Source: Pinus tabuliformis
Taxonomy: Eukaryota; Streptophyta; Pinopsida; Pinales; Pinaceae
Direction of reading: 5' to 3'
NCBI GenBank assembly: GCA_031772625.1
Contig: CM062814.1
Span: 365,587,750 to 365,651,749 of the forward strand
Length of the DNA stretch: 64,000 nucleotides
Shown one piece after another: positions 35,266 through 47,603 of this stretch. The position numbers and the translations under genes were made by a program. Position 1 is the first letter of the stretch. Each line of letters begins with the position of its first letter. The notes under the pieces were generated by a model. It was given only the letters and a program-made list of their open reading frames with translations. It was not told where the DNA came from and did no database searches.

Positions 35266-35669
35266 GTGGCTCCACATGGGGATGGAATTTCCTGGTGAAA
35301 TGCCAGAACTTTAAGATCAATAGCGTTTGGAACTGTGACTGTAATTAACTTGTAAACTATTCTTCTGTGATTCTTCTTTATTCATACTTATGATGGTGAA
35401 CCCTTCAAAGCTCAGGGCCTTCTCTCCGGGCTTCAACATCAAAAGATTACCATCCAATCCAATCTAAACTCTGCAATATTATATACAATGAGTAAAGTAA
35501 AGTGAACTAATGTTAATCTATGGATAAGTAATGCTTCAGCATTCTACCATTGACAGGTCCACCTGGTACATTTGTTCCATCTGACTCTCTCAAGAAAAAA
35601 GCTTTTTTACCTCTGTAACCATAAATGACATAAGGGCCTCGCCATAGGAAATCAAATTTTCCATCTTTT

Positions 35670-36876
35670 CCCTTGTCTTCTCTTCTAGAGTCCCATTTAA
35701 GTACTTTGTTACCTAAAAATCATCAGCTTTAGTCTTTTTGTCAAAAATCTTTTTGATTCTATCCTGGATTACTTGTGATATGACATAGACTTCTTCTCTG
35801 GTTTGCTGCAAGTGTATTGTTTGATTTATCCTCCTCTGGATATCATTTGGTTCTACCTGCAACTCCTGGATGATCTTTATCATTAGTACTCCTAAAGGGG
35901 ATGGAAAAAAAGCATCCATAGCATATACTAATTTATAAGGAGATGCACCAATGGACATTTTGGTAGTTAGTCTATCTGCCCACGAGGCATTGACCAACTT
36001 TTTATTCCATGTCTTCTTGTTGTCTTCAAGTAGTTTCTTAATTATATTAACAAGGCTTTTTTTAGAGGATTATGCAAGTCCATTACCTTGAGGGTAATAG
36101 GAAGTGGAATGGCCCAGGGTGATGTGATATTTGTTACAAAAGTCTACCATTTTCTTCGATTTAAAAGTAGCTGCATTATCAGTAATGAGATTTTGGGGGC
36201 ATCCAAATCTTGACAGAATATTGTTTTCAAGAAATGAGATAATGACAGAGTCTATGGCTTGTATAGAAGGGATGGCTTCTATCCATTTGGTAAAGTAATT
36301 GGTGGCTGTCAAAATCCATTTATGCTACACTGAGGAGGCTGAGTGAATTTCCCTAATCAAATCTAAACCCCATTGTTGAAATGGAATTTCTGTGGATATA
36401 GGTTTGAGTGGCAAAGGTAAAAGCTTCCTCTTTCCCTCAAATGTTTGGCAGTTATGACAAGAGGTCACATGTTTCTTAACATCTGCAAAAAGAGTGGTCC
36501 AGTAAAAACCAGCCCTTAGGATCTTATCAACAGTTGTTTTCCAATACCAGTGTCCTCCACAATATCTTGCATGAAATTCTTGCATAATTTTATCAGCTTC
36601 ATCTTTCAATAAAAAATTTAATAGAATGCCACCATTATCTTTCCAAAATAAACCATTATCTATGATACAATATCTCATTGATTTCATTTTCAAAAATATA
36701 GCTTTAATTGTAGATAAACCAGGAGGATATTCTAAGTTTAGTAAGACAAATATGATATCTACATACCAAGGTGAATCTGTAAAAGGTTCACTGATTTGTG
36801 GAGTCTCCATCTCTTCCTGATCATCTGGGGTACCAATGAAATTTATATCGAAGGCCTGACAGTGCGATTCAACCAA
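35670..36876 (-). pseudogene. Integrase of element F
   Basis: Piece 36,876-36,325 has the zinc region (EFHARYCGGHWYWKTT ... CHNCQ) and the first catalytic Asp in WGLDLI. Piece 36,312-36,070 has NYFTKWIEAIP and the second Asp in LITDNAATF. The third catalytic residue, Glu after GNGLA in the family, is now a TAA stop (36,070-36,072). The C-terminal part 35,997-35,713 has GASPYKLVYAMDAFFP. This copy cannot integrate DNA. Confidence 0.8.
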
Positions 36877-36949
36877 GAGTTTGGCTAAACCTTGCCCTTT
36901 GATATGTTATGTAGGCTTTATTTCTATTTCATGTTCCAAAATAGTGGCA

Positions 36950-38250
36950 ATCCATTTGCCTCTCTTTCCTTCAGGCCCATTTTGTGTCAAAATGTCCTTT
37001 ACTACTTAATTTGGAACACAAGCAATGATGTGTGAATACAAGATGTACACTCTAAAATATTTAATAATTTTCACTAAAGCTAGTGCTTGTTTTTCCATTA
37101 TGTTGTACTTTAATGTTGCATCTCTTAAATATTTACTGAAAAATGCAATGGGTTGTTCATATCCTTGATCATTCTTTTGCAAAAAAACTACTGCAATAGT
37201 ATGTTCTGAAGCAAAAGAAAAAATTATAAAATCTTTTTGGAAGTCAGGACTTACAAGAACTAGAGTTTTGGTAAGGGCTTGTTTGATGCCCTCAAAAGAT
37301 TGTTTAGTTTCCACTCTCCATTTAAGTGTTAAATCCTTTCTTAACATGTTATTTAGTTCTCTAATTAATTCAACTAAATTTGAAATGAATCTTCTAATAA
37401 AATTTATTTTACCTAAAAGTGACTATAATTCTTTGACGTTTCTAGGATGAGTGATGGTCAATATTGCCTCTATTCTAGAAAGATCTATTCTTATTCCATC
37501 TTTGGATATTATATGTCTCAAGAGTTTACCTTCTTCTAGACCAAAGAGTTTCTTTTTGGGATTTAATGAAATACCAAATTTTCTGCATTTAATGAAAACT
37601 CTTCTCAGGTGATCTAGATGTTCATTATCAGATTTGGAAAAGACTATGATGTCATCTTGTTAAACAACTAGGAAGTCATGGATTTATTTGAGAAACTCTA
37701 TATGCATAGCTCTTTGAAATGTTGCCCTTGCATTCATCAATCCAAAAGGAATTTTCAAATACATGAAAGTACCCCAAGGAGTAGTAAATGCAGTTTTTTC
37801 TTGGTCCTTTGGTTGAACTAAGATTTGGTTGTATCCAGAAAATCCATCAAGCAATGAAATTATGGATGAGCCTACTACCCTTTGAAGAATATGGTCCATT
37901 TTTGGGAGAGGATAGTTATCTTCCAATGAGACTTTGTTTATATTTCTGAAGTCAACGCAAAGTCTGATTTCTCCTATTTTCTTCCTAGTAGTGACTAAGT
38001 TTGAGACCCAATCTAAATATCTAATGGGAGATATGATTTGGGCATCATACATCCTTTCAAATTCCTTTTCAATTGATGGCATAAGAACTTGATTAATTCA
38101 CCCAAGTTTCTGTTTAAAAGGTTTGTGCTCTCCTTTGATAGGTAACTTGTCTTGAATTATGGTGGTGTCATAAGACTTTAGGTCTTCATAACTCCAGGCA
38201 AAGACATCTTCAAACTCTTTGAACAGACTTATATATTTAACCTTTTCATC
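36950..38250 (-). pseudogene. Reverse transcriptase and RNase H of element F
   Basis: RT piece 38,082-37,684 has EIRLCVDFRNINKVS, SLLDGFSGYNQI and FGLMNARATFQ. The catalytic YxDD site downstream is readable as QDDIIVF but is preceded by a stop (about 37,650-37,665). Connection and RNase H follow: KELQSLLGKINFIRRF, then the piece 37,347-37,006 with IIFSFASEHTIAVVF and YNIMEKQALALV. The first RNase H Asp is changed (DAS-type site reads FAS). Not functional. Confidence 0.75.
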
Positions 38251-38256
38251 TGGAGG

Positions 38257-38661
38257 CTAGGCTTTTGATATTTTAGTGAACTTAGGTCTTTCTTCAATTC
38301 CTATGTTACATTCTTCTATATCTGCTCTTAAAGGCTCTATTTTTGGTTTCCTAGCTACATCATTTGAATCAAACAAATCTTCTAAGGGGACTAATCCCTT
38401 AGGAAAAAAAATATTTTTAAGGTTTAGAATTTCAGGATCATCATTCATTATTTCTTCTATTTCTACATTTTCTAAGTTATCTATTTCTACTTTAATGAAA
38501 TTAATGGGTTTACCTATATCTAAAACATTTAAATCTATCCCACTATCTATGTCATTGTTTACTGTACAATCTGTATATATATTACAATTTTGAAACTCAC
38601 CTTCAACTTTCATGAAATCATATATTTGAGAATCTTGTGAGAAAATCTGCCAATATTTCAT
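38257..38661 (-). pseudogene. Acidic linker between extra RNase H and RT, element F
   Basis: A 134-residue open piece with clusters such as VEIEEIMNDDPEILN and VPLEDLFDSNDVARKPK. No domain recognised. It occupies the place of the linker that precedes RT in long Tat polyproteins. Confidence 0.5.
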
Positions 38662-38699
38662 TGTGAGGTATGACAGGCTTATGTCTCACTTCTGCAGTG

Positions 38700-39142
38700 T
38701 ACTAGTGGCTAGGCTAAAAAGGAAATTTGCAGGTACCAGCAAAAGTGGCCAGACTGTGGGCTTGCATATTCTGTTTTCTAGGAATGGTAGAAAAGTCTGT
38801 TTCCAGAAGGTCTTTAATCAAATATAGGACAATCTCTCTATATTGACTCAGTTTGGGATTATTTACAGAATATTCACCTTTGATTTATTTAATAATCAAT
38901 TATGAGTCTCCCATTATAGAAACTCTTTTGGCTCCAAGTTTTCTAACCATTTGTAGTCCTTAGATTAAAGCTTCATATTTTGCCATGTTGTTTGTGCATT
39001 TAAAGTTTAATCTAAATGCATGACCCTTAGAATGATTGTTTTCCATGTTGTGAATCCACACTCCTGCACCTTCTCCTAGTCTATTCACAGATCCATCAAA
39101 ATCCAAATTCCATACAGACTCATGAAAAATGTTCACTATCAA
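38700..39142 (-). pseudogene. Additional RNase H domain between protease and RT, element F
   Basis: The minus strand reads WNLDFDGSVN (first Asp), NNMAKYEALI (Glu), VSIMGDS (second Asp), IKGEYSVNNPKLSQYR and NMQAHSLAT, where the last acidic residue appears as His. Three in-frame stops interrupt it. This is an RNase H1-type fold of the kind added to Tat elements. In the better-known arrangement the extra domain follows RT-RNase H; here it precedes RT. I think this order is known in some plant lineages but cannot check. Confidence 0.7.
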
Positions 39143-39188
39143 GTGTTTTGTATTTTTCTTCTACAGTTTTGATTTCCTTTTTGTCATG

Positions 39189-39743
39189 TTATGAATTGTA
39201 CAGGATAAAAGAGTCCATATCAGAATGCATGGAGTATATAGGGAAATTCTGTGGTTTTTTCGCACTACTTACCATGTATTTCATCAAGGTCTCTTTATAA
39301 AGTCTTCGTTGTTGACAAAAAACAGAGATGGTGGCATATGACATATCTAATTGTAAATATCCTTGCAATTTTGCTCCCCATGAGTGAGATAACAGCATTC
39401 CATATTTGGGTGGGATGTTAGAAACTATTATGTCCATGACAATACTCCTTGTTGGGCACTGGACTAGAGTTACACACACATCCTTGATCAGGCCGAGGCA
39501 TTTAACTTGGCTAGAGTCAAAGGAAAACATGTCCTTATATGGTCTAGTGATATGTAAGTTTAGTCTCTCCATGATTTCTTTGGGCATTAATTTATTGGAT
39601 GCCCAGAGGTCTAGCATAGAATTATGTAATATATTATCATGAATATTAAAGCTAATGTAGAAAGGAGGAATTCCCCCTTGTTGATGTGTACCATTTACTT
39701 CAGGGCCAAACAATAACTCAGGTTGATGATCATTCAAATTCAC
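39189..39743 (-). pseudogene. Protease of element F (active site lost)
   Basis: A 184-residue open piece with PPFYISFNIHDNILHNSMLD at about 26-45, RPYKDMFSFDSSQVKCLGLI, PPKYGMLLSHSWGAKLQG and a C-terminal QQRRLYKE. Family members have MLDSGAS; here it is MLDLWAS (residues 43-49), so the Ser-Gly after the catalytic Asp is replaced by Leu-Trp and the fold of the active site should fail. It leads straight into an RNase H-like domain. Confidence 0.75.
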
Positions 39744-39915
39744 AGCATCCTATCCCACCTATATTTAATGTTTCAGTGATTTGTGATCTATAGGATTCAT
39801 TTTTCACTAGCTCGGTCAAGGGGACTCATATTTTCAATTTTGCTATCTTAGTCTTAATGTTAAACGAAAATTGAGTTTTGTCTTAATGCATGAGATATTC
39901 CTTAGCAAATGTGGT

Positions 39916-41700
39916 TTATGTGTTTTTATCTTCTTTTTTTGTACTTGGTACTTCAGTCTTCGTTTCAGAAATTTTGTTTTGAAATCTCTTATTTTGAATG
40001 ATTTGAGTAACAGTTTCAGTTTGAGTTTTAGATGAAGTTATATCTACCATTTTTGGGCTGGAAGTCTCCTGAGTTCCTCTAGGGTGGATTTGTAGAATTT
40101 TGGTGACAGGAGATTCTGTTATCTTTTTAGTTTGGGTTTGGATTGATCTCTTAATGGGAATTTCATTATTCTTGTTACTTCTTAGGCTATACTGTTTGCG
40201 AACCTCATATAGGGAAGATTCATAACCCTGTTTAAAGTAGAATGACTCTCCAGATTCTAATTGCAATTGTTGCAGCATGTACAATTCCTGTTCTTCTTTA
40301 GTGAGAAAAACAACATCTTTATTTTCCATCCCTAATAGATTTATCTAGGTGTCATCCTCCTCATGGTTTTGTGAACCCTTAGAATAGTTTTCCTGGAAGG
40401 GTGGTGTAATTTGCTGATCTGGTATAGCATTCTTTCCAGTGTTAGGATTCTTCTTGAAGTGGGGGTTTCTTATTGGGGGTGCATGTTGATTCTCCCACTG
40501 AGTTTTTCTTTCCATGTTTTCTAATCTGTCCATTATCCTTTCTACACTCTTTGCTAAACTATCTATTTTACCGTCAGAAGTGGAAGTTTCCTCTTTAATG
40601 AAAACTCTTTTTTCATTTCTCATCCTAGCTTTCTTAGCTAATAGATTGGTTTCTACACTAATAGCATTACTTTGCATTTGTTCCAATGTTTTAGGGTTTC
40701 CTTCTCTTAATTGGTATGACGTATCAGTTTCAAAACCATCAGGGAATTTGATCAATGCTAGGTCTGGTGGAGGCTTAATATTAGCAAGGATTGCATTCTA
40801 GATGCTATTGAACGTAGTACAATAATCATAAACTGACTCATTAGGAGTTCTTCTAATGTTATCTTATTCAGAAAGTATTTGCAGAGGGTTTTTCTTTCTC
40901 TCCCATTTATCAATAAACAATCTATGAAAAGAAGCTAAGTCTGCAGTATGAATAGTTGGTAAACCTTTGAACCATTTCTTTACATCCCCAGTTAATGTTT
41001 GGAAAAACAACCTCATTTGGACATCAGATTCATCAGTCCGTGCAACTCAAAATAGTCAGTTATTTTTTCACATGTTCTTGGGTGGTATACTGACCAGTAG
41101 CATAAAAAAATATATATCTTTGATAATCATGGGGCATGGCATGGAGCCGTGCTGGTAAAACCAAAGGTGCATATCTGTCTGCCATGGCTGAGATTTTGGC
41201 TTGACTAGGGGGCAAAGTGTTGGTGCTTGAGGAAGGGCTTGAAATGGATGGAGATGAACTAGATAAGGTTGATGAGTTTGGTGGGATAGGAGGCTGATGA
41301 ACAACTGGTTTAGGGGAATGAACTGTGGATATTAAAGGTGAGGTGGTAGTAAATGAAGGTGTACTTATAGTATTTTAAGATTGTGCTTAAATTTCAGAGG
41401 TAGCAGTAGTGAGGGCAGCTAATTCAACTCATTGTTGAAGGTAGGCATCATCTATATGTCTTATCAATGTAGAGGTTAAAGCTTCTAGCTTGTCAAAAGT
41501 ATCCAATACAAGTTTATCTAAATCAGGATGTATAGGCACCTTTTCTGACTCAATGGATTGAATAAAATTAGGGTCTAACACATTTTTATGAATTGCATTT
41601 TTTGATTGAGTTCTAAATAATGAGAGGTCAAATGACAAATCAAATGGAATTTCCTCTAAAGTTGATAATTCCTCGAGGAGTGAATTTGCTTTAATTAACT
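39916..41700 (-). pseudogene. Gag of element F
   Basis: Open pieces 41,638-41,429, 41,304-41,068, 40,755-40,345 and 40,329-39,916. The third includes TLEQMQSNAISVETNL, a dimerisation-like helix, and IRNPHFKKNPN before a PPFQENY motif. The fourth has FLTKEEQELYM and YEVRKQYSLRS. These C-terminal gag motifs are ones I know from Tat-lineage elements. The capsid core upstream is badly decayed. Structural protein in life; not functional here. Confidence 0.65.
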
Positions 41701-41943
41701 GGCTACTACTTGCTTGAGTTTCTACCTTTTTTGGTTTTCTTAAAATTCTGTCAGGGTCATCAACTATTGTAGCAGGGTTTGGATCTAGATTTTCCCTAGT
41801 ATAGTGAGTCTTTTTGGGAGCCAGAATTTTAATTTTTTAATTGTTTTTTGAAACTTTTTAACATCAACTCCTTAAAATGACCTTAAGGGGCAAAAGATGA
41901 AATTTAAGGTTTCCTTAAAGTTTTATTACACTGAGGATCGAAG

Positions 41944-41961
41944 TCCCCAGTATGGTCGCCA
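41944..41961 (-). other. Primer-binding site of element F
   Basis: The minus strand reads TGGCGACCATACTGGGGA followed by CTTCGATCC, three bases from the LTR. It is a Tat-type primer site and fixes the element's orientation. Confidence 0.8.
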
Positions 41962-43060
41962 ATATGTTATCACTCCAATATTTCTCTAGAGTTGATTAGA
42001 AAGAAATGATTAGAGGTAACCACAAACCTACTTTGGAGATTAGGATCTAGCCTTCCTAATTCTCAGAGAGGGCTCTCTCTTTATGATTTAACTTTGTTTA
42101 GTTAATTGATTTTAGGCTAGTTATGATTGTACTTGGGTTTTTATTTGGATTTGGTGGTGGGATCGCTTACTTAGGTGAATAGAGGGATGTCTTCTACCAT
42201 TGGGCTATGGGGTCAAATGTCAAGCAAACCAAACTGGATCAAGTTCTAAAAACAATGTCTACAGGGAAAGATAATTAAGTTACTTCAGATCTCAAGGCTG
42301 GATGGTGAAGTGGTTTTCAATCGGATCCAAGGAGAAATTAAGGGTTCCTTAGGCCAAATTATGAAGAAAGTGAACGAGGTCAGTCGGGATGGGAGAGAAA
42401 TTAATGATTCTCAGATCCAGATATCAGAAGAAAACATAGAAATGATCAACTATTCAAGACAGAGTGTACTTAAACAAATTCTAAGATAAATTTCCAGTTA
42501 ATTCATTTAACTTTAGATAACATTTAAGTTTGTGAAACACATAAGATAATAACAAATTTGACAAAGAAAATACTTCACTGTAATAGCTCAAAACATGAAT
42601 CCTGTAATGAAATCTCTTTATTACTTTCTCCAGTCTGCTAACTTGAAATATTGGTACAATAACGCTTAGGTTTATGAACAAAATAACTCTACAAATTTCT
42701 AGTAATCCACACTCAATACTTCGAATTATGAAGTATTTATACAGAAATAATTTACAAAGTATCCCAAACTGTCTTGGGAATTAATCTAGGAGAAAGAAAT
42801 ATGTTCATGCAAGAAGATAGAGATAGATGTTCAACTGATGTATGATGCCCCTGTTTATTAGGTTGTGTTGTCTTTATGCTCTGATATTTTCGCTTTTATT
42901 CTTTGCTTTGTTGTTGGTCTTCATGCTGAATGCTCTTTTTACTTTGATCTTTCAACTGATACACTTTTACCTAATACTCCTTCATCTGGCTAGCCTGTCA
43001 TTATCCTTTTACTGTACCTTTTACCCTTACCATACATTTTTACATTTTGACTGTGTATTT

Positions 43061-46000
43061 CTATAGTAAGTCAATCAATTTCTCCCATGTTTCTCCATCT
43101 GGTAATTGGATATTTATCATTTTCCTATCAATCTCATCTACATCTGTGTACTTCGCAAAAGTGGGCTTATTCACAAAAAGGTGTTTTACCTCATGCTGGA
43201 GGTCAAACAAGTTCTCAAAAGTTTGGTATAAGACCTTTCCAATAGGCATCCCCTTCGTATATGAAGTGTTCACTTGATCCATGGCCACTTCTCTAATTCT
43301 TCTATTGTAGTCCTCTTATGGCATTAACTTATCATTTATTGCAAAGGGATTGGGAAGACCCTTTTGCCTCAAAACTTCAAATTTAAGCATGAACCTCTGT
43401 ATAGCCAGTTGCATGGTTTGGCACTTATCTTCAAGGTTTAGCATTAAATTCCTCTTGGTGAGGACCCTTTTTACTTCCAGTATTGGACATGTCTTGTCAA
43501 GTATCTCTAATTCCTGCAATTCATACTTATTTTAGGAGTTAAGGACGTCAATGATCCTTGTTGCTTCCTCTAGCATATCTCCCAATTCAGTTTTCACTCT
43601 CTATATGGATTTTGTAGCCTCTTTTACCAAGTCAATTTGCTCAAAAATTGCATCAATGGATGGCCAAATATCATTGACAGAGTCAATGATATTGGCCCAT
43701 AACTTTTCCTTAGCCTGTCCAAGGGGTTCCTTTAAAGTCAATTGCCTCTCCAAGTTTTTTATTCTTTCATTCATCCTGTTTGATTTTTGTACTTCTTATT
43801 TGTGTATAATCTATGCAGGCTTATAGTTAGTCTCTAGACTGGTCACCTTTTCCTTGATCTTGTTCATTTCTATGGTCTGAGTGGACATGTCTTCCATTGC
43901 CTTGACCAATTTTCTAGCCTCATCACCTGTTGACCATGTTGTTGTTGACCCCATTGCTGATGTAGATGTTGTAGAAGTTGGCAGTGTTGTAGCCATTCGA
44001 GCTATAGGAGCTAATGATGCTGCCAAAGTGGAAGGTATTGCAGTAGTAACTATTGAGATAACAGTGGCAGGGGTAGTCTCAAGACTAGCTTCTTTTAACT
44101 GTATCAAGATATCTAACTCCTTTTCCATTTCCTTCAATTTATCATTTAATTGTAAAACCAGGTCCATCCTCTCCTTCTGATGTGTTTGTGTTATAAAATT
44201 ATATATTACGGAGCAATGCAACACATAAAATATTGCAGAAATATAAACACAGAAAATGCATAAAACAAGAGAGACACATATATACGTGGTTCACCCAGTT
44301 TGGGATATGTCCACCTCAAATAGCAAGTCCTTCCTTTCTATTATCCAGAAAAATGAAGAGACACGACCTACAGTAGATCCGCTGTAATATCCTCTGTTTT
44401 CTCTCACAGTCTCACCTCTCTATTTCTTGCTCACAGAATACACATCTATTACACAGCCTCAAATACAATGCCCTCATACAAAGAGTGGGGTTTCCTTCTA
44501 GGGCAAAAAACCATAAAATAAACATAAGTTCTACCGTCAGATCATCCGCCTAATGAGCGGCCCAGATTGACTAGAAATTATTATACTTTTACAAGGCAAT
44601 TTTACATCTGTTTTTAGCTTCGGGGGCGCTGCCCCTGAGCCCCCACCGGGGAACCGCTGGCCCCCGAACCCCCCAACTGGGGGGATCGGCCCCCCCAGAC
44701 CCCCGCGGGGGGGACAAGTCCCCCTCGCACCCCCCCGCGTGGAGGGGTGTACAAACTTCCTGGGGTATACATCCAGCTGAAACAAAGACCTCTGAACAAT
44801 CATGCTCCACACACAATAGTTTGGGTCTCCAAGACCTCTTTTGTCTGTGGGTGCTCTGAATGAGGAAGTTTTCATTGTTTTTTGAGAGCTGCAATGTCCT
44901 CAATCTTCTTCTTGATCAACTTTTCAGCAGCCTTGATGTCATTGGGATCATGTCCCAGCTCAATTACCAAGTCCTCCAATGACTTCATCCTGTTGTCCTT
45001 GGCCTGTGAGAAGGCCTTTTCCAATTTGTATTGGGTTGTAATGTTTTCTAATGAACCCTACAGCTTATGTGCAGCCATGGCATTTCCTGTCAAGGTGGAG
45101 TAGATTATCTCTCCTGCCTGCTTGTGGAATTCTATCTGGTCAATAGGATGAACATCCCTGGCCAACACCTCAAATTCTGTTTTTCTGTAGTCAGCCAATG
45201 TCTTTGGCTACTAAACAGCCGGCTACCTGAAGGACACCTGCATTTTTCTTGCTTTGATGTCAAAAGCTAACATCAACTTGCTTTGATTTTCTAGTGTATG
45301 CTTGAAGTACTAAGCATAGGTTTCAGCCTTTGTCTTTTCATTTCTCAATTTGATTTCCTTGTATCTATCCTTGATGTCTTTTTCTCTATCTGCTGGCCTG
45401 GTGAAAGAAGAAACCTCAACACTGAGCTGTATCTCAATTAGTTGAGTGTTAGATGTTGAAGGCTTCTGTGTTTCTCCTGAAGCAGATGTGCCTTTTCTTA
45501 TTTCCACCATTGTATCAGTGTCAGTGATTTCCACTGATTTAATGGTCTCTTCCTGTTCAGTTACAGTATTGCGATTGGGCCTTTTCCTAAGCTCAAACAG
45601 CTCATATGTGGTTTCCATAGCAGAACTAGAACACTCCTCCATATTTCTCTTTTGGTTTCTCTCCTCATTTTTTGGGGTCTGTAAAACAAGAGGAATATTC
45701 ATGGGTTCCCCTAGTTCTGGACCCTACAGGAAAGAACTTTCATTAATTTATTTCTCTACATCAATCAATGTATTTTATACATCCACTAATGTGCTATCCA
45801 TGTCAATTAGAGTGTTTTCCAACCATTTTGATTGGTTGGAAAACCCATCAATACCTAGTCTAGGATTTTGGATGAAACATTCCAATTTGCCCTTGATTCT
45901 CAACATATTTATGACTCCATAAGGGTTATACTACCACATAAAGTTGTTTTTGAACTTCATTTGCTGTACCATCTTGTCTGCCTCTGGTCCAACTTATCTG

Positions 46001-47603
46001 TTATTACAAATGAAGGGGCCCAATTGACTTTTCATTTTGAATTGGGTTTTCTTCCTAGATGCTAGGAAGTTGAATTCATCAGAATTGATGATTTGCCTAA
46101 AATATTCTATTGCAAATATCCTCATAGGGAGGTATTTGGGCAGTTGGTAAGGGGCAAGTTGGCATCCATAAATTCTAATCTATGTGTGGTTTTGGTACAG
46201 ATACCAGTATCCCAAATTGTTGTTCTTGGTCAACTATAAGACCCTCTTGATCTCTTGGCTAATTCTGGGCTGAGGACTACTAGTTAGCATGTTCATGACT
46301 CGATGGAAAAATGAATCAATGAAGTCATTTTAGGTGAATGTAGTGGAGTATTTCTGGATCAAGGGTGTCCGATAAATAAATGACCTTGGATTTCCTTTGG
46401 TATCCAGCTTCTGCATGCTGACAGGGAACTTATCTGATTGATAATATAAAAACATGTGAAATAATACAGAAGAATACTTGAAAACTCTCTCATTTGGTAG
46501 TTTGGTGAACTGTTCATGCATCATGTCTGCAATGAACTGAGCATAGTTATAAATAATAGAAGGAGGCTTGCCTAGGCTAAATATGGAAAGAAAGTCTAGG
46601 ACAACCTCATCCACATGCTCATCTGTGGTATATCCTAAGATGCAAGAGAGGATGGTAATAATCTATCTGCCCCTTTATGAAAAATGGTGGTAGCATAAGG
46701 GGGACTATCTATGGGAGTATGGCATTACTCTATGATGAAAGTTTTGAAAAATTGGGTTATTTTGTCCAGGTCTGACTTGACATAAAGGTCCAACAAGTCT
46801 CCAATAGATAGTGGGGTCTCATTAGGGCTTGGCTGGACCTGAACCATTTCATTGATAGATTCTGCAATGATTGTAAATAACAGTTGCTAGTTAGGGGTGA
46901 CAACTGCTCTTTTGTTAGGAATGTAGCAAGCATGACAGAAATGGATGATGTCTGGGAATGGGTGTACTTCTTTAAAAAAATATTTTAGCAAATTAGATTC
47001 CCAAAGGTGGATGCAATCATTGTGGTTTAAGAATCTATCCTTACTCCAGCAGTGGAGCTTTAGAAGGTAAGCAGGGGAAGCAGTATCCTTTATTCGAAAA
47101 TCTTTGTATGCTAATGCAAGGTGGTCGATATCCAGGTGAGGAGTTTGCAGAGGTGTCACGTCCAGAGAGGTTTGGGAAACCATAAATGGGTTTAGAAATA
47201 GGAATTAGGCTTGCAGAGGTTCTAGAAGTGACGTTTTACGAGTTTCTGGTACAGTGAGTGAGCAATTACAAACTGTGAAAGGAGGCTTTGGGGTATACAA
47301 ATAAGCTTGTCTTCAATTTAGGCAAATTTCTTAATTTATTTCAATTAATTAATCTTTCAATTAGTCTATTCATTTTCAAATTGAAAGGTTGTTCTGGTTT
47401 TCCCAAGAATACCTGGAAATTGGCTGTCTAGCTTGCAAATTAGGTTCAATGGTGAATGTAGAGGGTACGGTGGCTTCAGTTGTGAACTGGTTGCTTGAAT
47501 TGGGTTTCTGCAACTTCTTCAAGTGGCAAATGGTTGTCAATTCAGTTGTTTTCACGTTCAGGGTGTCGCAAATGGCTTGAGCAATAGTTGTAGTGAAAAA
47601 CAA
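43061..47603 (-). pseudogene. Reading frame inside the 5' LTR of F, unrecognised
   Basis: Counterpart of the frame in the 3' LTR. Open pieces: 47,603-47,376; 47,183-46,887 (98 aa, HLWESNLLKYFFKEVHPFP, then a Cys/His-containing HFCHACYIP); 46,614-46,330; 45,702-45,310; 44,224-43,811 (coiled coil plus Thr/Ala-rich); 43,519-43,316 and 43,288-43,061, the last three in one frame. Without the solo LTR this is about 3.9 kb, near 1,300 codons. Different stops interrupt the two LTR copies, so their common ancestor was more open than either. Function unknown. Confidence 0.55.
44189..44818. mobile_element. Solo LTR (630 bp) in the 5' LTR of F
   Basis: Present only in the 5' LTR of F; the 3' LTR has an empty site at about 30,880. 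Flanked by gtttg at 44,184-44,188 and 44,819-44,823. Starts TGTTATA; its end reads ACACAATA, not the usual CA. Contains acgtggttcac (44,285-44,295), common in plant copia LTRs, and a very GC-rich tract (about 44,618-44,760) made of runs such as ccccc and gggggg. No internal coding: consistent with LTR-LTR recombination. Confidence 0.7.

Noticed and set aside
44537..44903. Overlapping Gly/Pro/Arg-rich frames of 104-112 codons on the minus strand
   Set aside because: They come from the GC-rich low-complexity tract of the solo LTR, are open in more than one frame at once, and are absent from the other LTR of F.
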